DNA of 57,448 nt from CAZUCE01 sp964619265 (lineage in GTDB: Bacteria > Planctomycetota > UBA1135 > GCA-002686595). The notes beneath the pieces are model-generated. The model was not told the DNA's origin. It did no database searches and worked only from the letters and a program-made list of their open reading frames with translations. The stretch lies in contig CAZUCE010000025.1 of assembly GCA_964619265.1 (NCBI GenBank), positions 1-57,448 on the forward strand. Direction: 5' to 3'. This document shows positions 51,130-57,448 of the stretch, in pieces. Made by a program: the position numbers and the translations under genes. Every line of letters starts with the position of its first letter. The first letter of the stretch is position 1.

Positions 51130-53856
51130 ATGTCGACCCTCTACCTGCTCGACGGCACCGCCATCGCCTACCGCTCGCACTTCGCCTTCGCGCGCTCGGG
51201 ACTCTCAACCGCGGACGGCAAACCGACGGGCGCCACATTCGGTTTCGCAACCTTGCTGCACAACTTGATCGAAAAAGAGCGACCCGAACGCATCGCCGTC
51301 GCGCTCGACGCGCGCGGCAAGACCTTCCGGCACAAGCAGTTCCCCGAGTACAAGGCAACGCGCGAGAGAGCTCCCGAAGAGCTGATCTCCCAACTCACTT
51401 GGATTCGCGAAGTCATTGCGGCCTTTGGCCTGCCCCTGTTCGAGATTGAGGGCTTTGAGGCCGATGACGTGCTCGGGACCCTAGCCACGCAGGCGGCCGC
51501 CCGCGGCGACGATGTGCGCATCGTCAGCGGCGATAAAGATTTCATGCAGCTCGTCTCCGAAAAGGTCGAGCTCTACAACGTCTTCAAGCAAGGCGAGCCG
51601 CTCATCATCCAGGGACTCGAAGCGGTCGAAGAGAAGTTCGGCGGGACCCCCGAACAGGTGATCGACGTGCTCGCGATCATGGGCGATGCTTCCGACAATG
51701 TGCCAGGCGTGAAGGGCATCGGCGAAAAGGGCGCCATCGCGCTGATTCAAAAATTCGGCTCGGTCGCCGGGATCCTCGAACGGATCGACGAGCTGACGCC
51801 GAAGCAACGCGAGAAGATCGAAGCTGACCGCGAGATGCTGCTGCTCTCCCGCGAGCTGGTCACGATCAACACCCAGGTGCCCTTGGATCCGGGCCTCGAA
51901 TCCGTCGACGAGCCAATTCCCCAGCCGGAGCTGCTCGAAAGCCTCTATCGCGAACTCGAGTTTCGGTCGCTCCTCCAAAAAGTACCCCAGCTCACTCTGG
52001 CCGGATCCGATGCCGACGCCGCAGATCGCGATGACGTTTTGGTTCGCGATCTCAAACAGCTCGAAGCCATGATCGCCGAGCTGCGCAAGGCCGGCCGATT
52101 CGCAGTCGACACCGAAACCACCAGCCTGTTCCCGTTGCAAACGGACCTGGTCGGCGTTTCCTTCTCCGCCGCCGAAGGCCGCGCCTTCTACGTCCCTTTC
52201 ATCGGCCTCGATCCGCCGGTCGACCCTGGCGGCTCCGCCTCCCTGCTGAAGCGCATCGCTCCCTTGCTGACCGAGGACGGCCTCGAGCGTATCGGTCAAA
52301 ACACCAAATACGACTGGCTGGTCTTCCGACACGCCGGGTTGGAGCTCCCGCCGCCCGACTTCGACACGATGCTCGCCAGCTTCAGCGCCGCAGGCTCGGG
52401 TCGTTCCCACGGACTCGACAGCCTTGCACTCCACTACTTCGGCCAGACCAAAATCCCGACCAAAGATCTGATCGGGAGCGGCGCCAAGCAGATCACGATG
52501 GCCGATGTCCCGGTTGAAAAAGTCAGCGAGTACGCCTGCGAGGATGCCGAGGTCACCTTCCGGCTAGCAGGCGTGCTCCAGGCTGAGCTGGAAGAGAACG
52601 CTGCCGTGGATCTGTTCCAGAAGATCGAGATGCCGCTGGTCCCCGTGCTCGAGCGTATGGAGGCTCGCGGCATTCGCATCGACGAACAACTGCTCTCGAC
52701 CACGTCCAAAGAGCTGACCCGTGAGATCGATCGCCTGGAGGGCGAGATTCACGACCTGGCGGGCGAAGTTTTCAAGGTCAGCTCCACCAAGGCTCTGGGA
52801 CAGATCCTGTTCGAAAAACTCGCCATCCACGAGCAAGCCGGTAAAAAGAAAGCCAAACGAACCAAGACCGGTTACTCCACCGATGCGGCCACGCTCACGG
52901 AGAGTTATGGCGATGTTCCTATCGTCCAAAAACTCCTCGAATTCCGCGAACTCTCCAAGCTCAAGAGCACCTACCTCGACGCCCTCCCGCGCTACGTCAA
53001 CTCGCAAACCGGTCGCATCCACTGCTCGTTCAGTCAGGTCTCGGCCGCAACCGGGCGCCTGGCCTCCTCAGACCCCAACTTGCAGAACATCCCGGTCCGC
53101 TCCGAGCGTGGCCGCACCCTGCGCCGCGCCTTTGTCCCGCGCGAGCCGGACGAGCACGGAACCTGGGTCTTTCTCGCCGCGGACTACTCGCAAATCGAGC
53201 TGCGCGTCATGGCGCACTTGTCCGGCGACCCGAGCATGATCGAAGCCTTCCAGCGCGGCGACGACATCCACGCATCCACCGCCGCGCGCCTGTTCGGCGT
53301 CGACCCCAAGGACGTCGACCGCACCCTGCGCAGTCGCGCCAAGGTGATCAACTTCGGCCTTTTGTATGGGATGGGCCCCCATCGCGTCGCGCGCGAGACC
53401 GGCATGGACCTGGCCGAGGCCAAGGACTTTATCGAGCGCTACTTCGCCGCGTTCCCCACGGTCCGCCAGTGGATGGATCATCTGCTCGAGACTGCGCTCG
53501 ACAAAGGTTATGTGGAAACCCTGCTGGGGCGGCGGCGGCGAGTGCCCGACATCGGCTCTAAGAACTCTCGGGTCCGCTCATTTGCCGAGAACGCCGCGAT
53601 CAACACGCCGGTGCAGGGTTCGGCCGCCGACATCATCAAGCGCGCGATGATCGACGTGGACCGGGCGCTCGGCACCTCGGGCCTGCAGGCGCAGATGCTG
53701 CTGCAGGTCCATGACGAACTCCTGTTTGAAGTCCCCGCTTCCGAATTGGACGCAACGATTCAGCTGGTCCGCGAGCAGATGTCTGGGACCGTCGAATTGG
53801 CCGTGCCTCTGGAAGTCGATTGTGGCACCGGAGCCAACTGGCTCGAAGCCCACTAA
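51130..53856 (+). CDS. polA: DNA polymerase I
   Basis: A 908-aa three-domain DNA polymerase I. The 5'-3' exonuclease is at residues 1-290 (YLLDGTAIAYRSHFAF, GFEADDVLGTLA, VSGDKDFMQLV). The 3'-5' exonuclease is near 300-490 with the acidic residues kept (FAVDTETTSLFPLQ, YACEDAEVTFRL), so proofreading is probably active. The polymerase is near 530-908 with motif A DYSQIELRVMAHLSGD, the O-helix KVINFGLLYGMG and motif C LQVHDELLFEV. It acts in Okazaki-fragment maturation and repair. Palindrome copy 4 follows the stop. Confidence 0.97.
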   Translation: MSTLYLLDGTAIAYRSHFAFARSGLSTADGKPTGATFGFATLLHNLIEKERPERIAVALDARGKTFRHKQFPEYKATRERAPEELISQLTWIREVIAAFGLPLFEIEGFEADDVLGTLATQAAARGDDVRIVSGDKDFMQLVSEKVELYNVFKQGEPLIIQGLEAVEEKFGGTPEQVIDVLAIMGDASDNVPGVKGIGEKGAIALIQKFGSVAGILERIDELTPKQREKIEADREMLLLSRELVTINTQVPLDPGLESVDEPIPQPELLESLYRELEFRSLLQKVPQLTLAGSDADAADRDDVLVRDLKQLEAMIAELRKAGRFAVDTETTSLFPLQTDLVGVSFSAAEGRAFYVPFIGLDPPVDPGGSASLLKRIAPLLTEDGLERIGQNTKYDWLVFRHAGLELPPPDFDTMLASFSAAGSGRSHGLDSLALHYFGQTKIPTKDLIGSGAKQITMADVPVEKVSEYACEDAEVTFRLAGVLQAELEENAAVDLFQKIEMPLVPVLERMEARGIRIDEQLLSTTSKELTREIDRLEGEIHDLAGEVFKVSSTKALGQILFEKLAIHEQAGKKKAKRTKTGYSTDAATLTESYGDVPIVQKLLEFRELSKLKSTYLDALPRYVNSQTGRIHCSFSQVSAATGRLASSDPNLQNIPVRSERGRTLRRAFVPREPDEHGTWVFLAADYSQIELRVMAHLSGDPSMIEAFQRGDDIHASTAARLFGVDPKDVDRTLRSRAKVINFGLLYGMGPHRVARETGMDLAEAKDFIERYFAAFPTVRQWMDHLLETALDKGYVETLLGRRRRVPDIGSKNSRVRSFAENAAINTPVQGSAADIIKRAMIDVDRALGTSGLQAQMLLQVHDELLFEVPASELDATIQLVREQMSGTVELAVPLEVDCGTGANWLEAH

Positions 53857-53863
53857 GCCAGGG

Positions 53864-54104
53864 CCGCTGGCCGAATCGAGGTGATCGGCCGCCGGAGCCG
53901 CGGGCTAGATCGGTGATACCGTGCCAGAGTCACGTGCACCGCTGAGGCACCGGCAGCTGAGCTGCCGGGCCGCGGCGAAGCCGCGGCTGCCTCAGCGGTG
54001 CACGTGACTCTGGCACGGTATCACCGATCTAGCCCGCGGCTCCGGCGACCGATCAACTCTTAGCCCACGGCTCCGGCGGCCGATCACCTCGATTTGGCCA
54101 GCGG
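53864..54104. repeat. long palindrome, copy 4 with outer inverted flank
   Basis: The inner palindrome is 53883-54054. It shares GCTAGATCGG, GATACCGTGCCAG and GAGTCACGTGCACCGC, perfectly complementary on the right. The centre has two inner hairpins in the opposite order to copy 2 (CCGGCAGC type, then GCCGCGGC type). Outside it, a further 44-bp inverted repeat pairs 53864-53907 with 54061-54104 with two mismatches, a second inverted copy of the left flank. It lies between polA and a convergent gene and may terminate both. Confidence 0.95.
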
Positions 54105-54122
54105 CGGTTCGCTTGAGGCTTG

Positions 54123-55832
54123 CTACCAGGCTAGGTCCTGCCAAGCGGCAACGTATTGCGCTTCGAAGGAGGACTCCTCGGGCGTCTCGACGATGCCGAA
54201 TCGCGAAACGAGCGTCTGCCCCTTTGAATCCACGATGCGTAGCTCGTAGCTCCCCGGAGCCACCAGGATGACCTCCTCCGCGGAAACTCCTTCTTCGACG
54301 AAAATGGGTGCCGTAAGCCCGGGGTTGGGCCACACCTCGAGCCTCAAGTCTCTGGTGTGCTTTAGGTTCGCCGGAGCAACGCTGCACTCAACGTATACCG
54401 CAGGACCAACCCGCAGGATCATCTCCGTTTGGCCGGGCTCGAATCGAACGGGCTCGATCGAGTGCCACCGACCTCCGGAAGCGAGCAGAATCGGATCCTC
54501 GAAGTCGCAGGGACCATAGATACGGAAGACTCCGTCTTCGTCCGTCTTCATCGAGACGGTCCCCAGATCCGAGCGCCAAAACGTCTCGTTCGAATACCCG
54601 AGTCCAGATTGCACACGATGGTCCGCAGGGTAGGGAAAGACCACCAATCCGGGGACTCCGTTGCCGTCTAGATCGAGAACCCGGCCAGCGACCAAGCTCG
54701 GCACCGGCTCGCGCGCGAGGGTCCCTAGGTCGTGCAGCCCGGTGGGCAACCTCGGCTCGAAGGTCTCTTGGTATTCGACCAGTTCGCGGGTCTGTTCATC
54801 AGCCAGCAGAAACCGAATTGCCTCGAGCTTGGAGTTCGGCTCGATCGTCTCGAAGAGGAACGACCCCCCTGGTCCCAAACGGACGGAATGGGAATTTTGC
54901 ACGAGCCTTCCATAGGACTCCCGTAAAGAAGTGGAGACGAAAAAGACCTCCGACTCCCTGGCCCCTTCGAGTGCGCCCATGAGTTGAAACGTCTGTTGCT
55001 CGAAAATCAACTCGACCCAATTTGGATTCTGGCCCGGCCCCGGATTCGAAATGGCCTGGCCCTCGGATTTTTCGACCCATCCAGTCGCTGCTCCAGAATC
55101 CGTCTCCGCTCCAGAGGCTTCTCGCCGACCTGCGTAAACAAAAAGATCCCCCGCAAGCCGGTCAACGGCCACAACCTCCGGCCCCTCGGGAAATTGGAAC
55201 GAGTACCAGGGTCCAGGATTCCGGCGGTGCACGAGGTGAACTTCAAACGGGTCCAGCGAAACCCCTCCGTCTTCTCGCACGCGAAAACCGTAGTAGCCCA
55301 CATCGTCCATGGTGAGCACGAGTTCGGCGGTCCCCCCTGAGTCTGCAGGCACCTCGTAGTTTTTCTGTTCGGCGAAGGGCAAGACCCGCCGAAGATCCAA
55401 GGGCTCGGCGAAATTCACATCAAATTGGGCGCGCCCTTGGCTGTCGGTCCAGCGGGTGACCCAATCCGCCGCGGCGCGGGCCTGGAGTTCAATTCTTGGG
55501 AGCGGAACACCTTCAGGGTCCATGGCCTGAATCATGAGCACTCCGCTGCGGTTGCTTGTCTCGGGCTCCAGAACCGAACGGCTAGGCGAAACAGGATTCC
55601 CCATAGAGGCTTCCCTTTCCGCTGCTGGAGACCCCGCAGAACCGGGAGACTTCGCCTTGTTCTGGTGGTTCCTTTCGTCTGCACTTCCCACCACCTGTGT
55701 TTCTTGGACCGAACCGGAGTCCTCAAAGGCCCGGCGAGACAGAACGAACAAGACAGCAACGACGCCACCGGCAAGGAGCATCCAGGCCGTCCGCGGAGAG
55801 CGTGAAGCGCGAGCAAGCATGGGAGCGGGCAT
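54123..55832 (-). CDS. membrane-anchored hypothetical protein
   Basis: A 569-aa protein of unknown function. It has a single N-terminal membrane segment (TAWMLLAGGVVAVLFVL), then a long Ser/Glu/Pro-rich linker, and several beta-rich stretches. Two of these look like carboxypeptidase-regulatory or Ig-like units (AMDPEGVPLPRIELQARA with WTDSQGRAQF; GRVLDLDGNGVPGLVVFPYP with KTDEDGVFRIYG). The remaining parts have no recognised motif. The ATG at 55832 is acceptable but an upstream start is not excluded. It probably faces the periplasm or outer surface. Base composition is slightly less GC-rich than its neighbours, perhaps indicating later acquisition. Confidence 0.65.
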   Translation of the reverse strand: MPAPMLARASRSPRTAWMLLAGGVVAVLFVLSRRAFEDSGSVQETQVVGSADERNHQNKAKSPGSAGSPAAEREASMGNPVSPSRSVLEPETSNRSGVLMIQAMDPEGVPLPRIELQARAAADWVTRWTDSQGRAQFDVNFAEPLDLRRVLPFAEQKNYEVPADSGGTAELVLTMDDVGYYGFRVREDGGVSLDPFEVHLVHRRNPGPWYSFQFPEGPEVVAVDRLAGDLFVYAGRREASGAETDSGAATGWVEKSEGQAISNPGPGQNPNWVELIFEQQTFQLMGALEGARESEVFFVSTSLRESYGRLVQNSHSVRLGPGGSFLFETIEPNSKLEAIRFLLADEQTRELVEYQETFEPRLPTGLHDLGTLAREPVPSLVAGRVLDLDGNGVPGLVVFPYPADHRVQSGLGYSNETFWRSDLGTVSMKTDEDGVFRIYGPCDFEDPILLASGGRWHSIEPVRFEPGQTEMILRVGPAVYVECSVAPANLKHTRDLRLEVWPNPGLTAPIFVEEGVSAEEVILVAPGSYELRIVDSKGQTLVSRFGIVETPEESSFEAQYVAAWQDLAW

Positions 55833-56281
55833 AAATCAGAACTCCAGGATCGGATCGATCCGTTCTGGAACCCGAGGGTTCGCTCTCGGCAAGGGGCCAA
55901 GTCCGCGACCAGCGTTGCGCAGGAGAACGCTGAAGTTTGTTCTCAGAACGGAAGGTGTTTGGGGCGACTCGAAGCGATGCGATCCGCCGGTTGAACAAGC
56001 TACCCGAACCGGAGCCGGCCATCTGCCAGCTCACGCTTCTGCACTCGGAAACCAAACCAGCCGATACGCCAAAACCGAGCTTTCCGCCGCAGGTTGCACG
56101 AAGCGGTCGTTGCCGACATCGCCCATCGTGGGAGCCAGCGGCTAGGAATCGCCGAGTTCACCGTCCTGCTTGGGCAAACGAATATCCTTGATGTAACGGG
56201 ATGGCAACATTCGTCGAGACCGGCAATCCCACAGGCCTCAGCGGACGCGAGTCCCTTCCTGATGGCCGCTTCCGAGTTCAG
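55833..56281. other. 449-bp region without a supported gene
   Basis: This stretch is less GC-rich than its surroundings and contains only short frames with frequent stops. On the minus strand two consecutive small frames (about 22 and 36 codons, near 56120-56220 and 56030-56140) have plausible but unrecognised sequence and could be a decayed gene. No promoter, repeat or RNA is clear. Confidence 0.45.
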
Positions 56282-57448
56282 CTAGCTCCGATTCGACTCG
56301 TCGTCCTTGCGGAGCGTACTGCCCGGCTGAACCAGGTTTTTGCCGTACTTCTTGCGGAGTCGATCCAGGCTCTCGGTGGCCTTGGACATCCGCGCGTCCG
56401 CGGCCGGCTCGAACACGTCGCCGAAAAGCGACTCCTGGGTCGGCAGACGAACGTCCTCGAGGTTTGAGACGGTGACACCCAGCAAGCGCAGGGGCCCCTT
56501 GGGCACCCGCTCGAGCAGGTCCCGGCAGGTCGAGAAGATGCGCAGTCCCAAATTGGTGGCGTAGGGCAGGGTCTTCGAACGGGTGACCGTTCGGAAGTTC
56601 CAGTAGCGCGCCTTGATCGAGATGGTTCGGCCGCGCAGACCCTTGTCGCGCAGGTCGTAGGCGACCTCCTCGCAAAACTCATACAGCAGCCGGCGCAGCT
56701 CTTCACGGTCTTCGAGGTCCTTTGGAAACGTCCGCTCGCGACCGTGGGACTTTTCCTGGCGGCCCGGAGTGACGCGACGCGAGTCGCGGCCGTGGGCCAG
56801 ATCGTGGATCCAGGCGCCGGTCGCACCAAAACGCGCGACCACATCGTCGCGCTGCAGGCTCGCGAGTTGGCCGATGGTCTGGACTCCAAGCGACTCCAGT
56901 CGCTTGGCCGCGCGCTCGCCCACGCCAAAGATCTTTGTGACCGGCAGCGGGTCGAGCACCACGCGTACTTCGTCGGCACGAATCACGCGGAATCCGTCGG
57001 GCTTGTCCAGGTCGCTCGCCAGCTTGGCGACGAATTTGGAAGGCGCCACGCCGATCGAGGCCACCAACCCAACCTCGCGCAGAATGTCGGCGCGGATCGC
57101 GCGACCGATGGCTATGGCATCGCCGTGCAGACGCTCGCAACCGCGCACGTCGAGAAAGGCCTCGTCGAGGGAGAGCGGCTCGACCAGCGGCGTGTAGCGC
57201 AGAAAGATCGCCATGATCTGGCGCGAGACGGCGGTGTAGCGCTCGAAGTCCGCGGGCAGCAGCACCAGGTCCGGGCACAGCTTCAGCGCCGTCGAGGTTG
57301 CCATCGCGGAATAAACCCCAAACTCGCGGGCCCGGTAACTAGCCGCCGAGATGACCCCGCGCCCCTCGGCCGAGCCCCCCACCGCCACCGGCTGACCGGC
57401 CAGCTCGGGCCGGTCCCGCAACTCGACCGACGCATAGAACGCATCCAT
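56282..57448 (-). CDS. dinB: DNA polymerase IV (5' end beyond window)
   Basis: Y-family translesion polymerase, 388 aa visible. The first seen residues are MDAFYASVELRDRPELAG; the few residues that usually precede this in the family lie beyond the window edge, so the gene is partial. The catalytic acids are in DAFYAS and SLDEAFLDV. The thumb/little-finger region contains HGRERTFPKDLEDREELRR. A beta-clamp-binding motif QESLF is found near residue 354. The C-terminus is KYGKNLVQPGSTLRKDDESN and ends in a TAG. Confidence 0.94.
   Translation of the reverse strand: MDAFYASVELRDRPELAGQPVAVGGSAEGRGVISAASYRAREFGVYSAMATSTALKLCPDLVLLPADFERYTAVSRQIMAIFLRYTPLVEPLSLDEAFLDVRGCERLHGDAIAIGRAIRADILREVGLVASIGVAPSKFVAKLASDLDKPDGFRVIRADEVRVVLDPLPVTKIFGVGERAAKRLESLGVQTIGQLASLQRDDVVARFGATGAWIHDLAHGRDSRRVTPGRQEKSHGRERTFPKDLEDREELRRLLYEFCEEVAYDLRDKGLRGRTISIKARYWNFRTVTRSKTLPYATNLGLRIFSTCRDLLERVPKGPLRLLGVTVSNLEDVRLPTQESLFGDVFEPAADARMSKATESLDRLRKKYGKNLVQPGSTLRKDDESNRS

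Overview
The window is a GC-rich, densely coded bacterial chromosome segment. It carries no rRNA, tRNA, CRISPR array, prophage or transposase gene that I can see. The gene content suggests Planctomycetota or another high-GC, gene-rich lineage: a MoxR/DUF58/VWA (Bat-type) cluster with a long PQQ-type sugar dehydrogenase, many lipoproteins and secreted hypotheticals, AlgI/AlgJ-type acetylation genes, a one-piece GcvP, and selenocysteine machinery. The lineage call is inference from gene content only. One 100-N assembly gap is present (49195-49294).

Layout. 12-6136: inositol-phosphatase-like enzyme, POT peptide transporter, a small membrane protein, an SRPBCC protein, and an ABC exporter pair. 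6378-9275: gcvP. 9384-23263: a MoxR/Bat-type cluster. On the minus strand it runs sugar dehydrogenase, coiled-coil membrane protein interrupted by an in-frame TGA, MoxR, a 633-aa membrane protein, ABC ATPase, ABC permease and DUF58. Two VWA proteins lie on the plus strand facing this operon. 23327-28381: DoxX-like protein, small membrane protein, 2Fe-2S ferredoxin, a histidine phosphatase/glycosyltransferase/small membrane protein operon, and serA. 28716-37201: a minus-strand run of selD, glycerophosphodiesterase, degenerate sulfatase-fold lipoprotein and three glycosyltransferases. 37242-43030: a lipoprotein, selA, recJ, a DsbD-N-like lipoprotein and a redoxin lipoprotein. 43047-48624: MATE transporter, DUF368 transporter, MBOAT (AlgI-like) and AlgJ/AlgX-like genes, probably cell-envelope glycan transport and acetylation. 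48682-57448: SRPBCC, rhomboid, HAD, polA, a membrane-anchored hypothetical, and dinB cut by the window edge.

The most unusual content is a family of four long, near-perfect palindromes (9255-9381, 13957-14102, 49153-49426, 53864-54104). They share outer motifs, but each copy has its own arm sequence, perfectly matched by its opposite arm. Each carries one or two of two interchangeable inner hairpins. Two copies bracket exactly the two VWA genes, whose orientation is reversed relative to the rest of the MoxR/DUF58 operon. Flipping that block would restore the order DUF58-BatA-BatB, so repeat-mediated inversion is a specific testable idea.

The second notable item is selenocysteine. The selD reading frame begins upstream of the obvious ORF, and its catalytic position is a UGA codon (Sec18). 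A second in-frame TGA splits a continuous 550-codon frame in the MoxR operon, where recoding, mutation and sequencing error must be separated. At least thirteen gene junctions use 4-nt NTGA overlaps, most with GTG or TTG starts, so many starts given here differ from the longest ORF.
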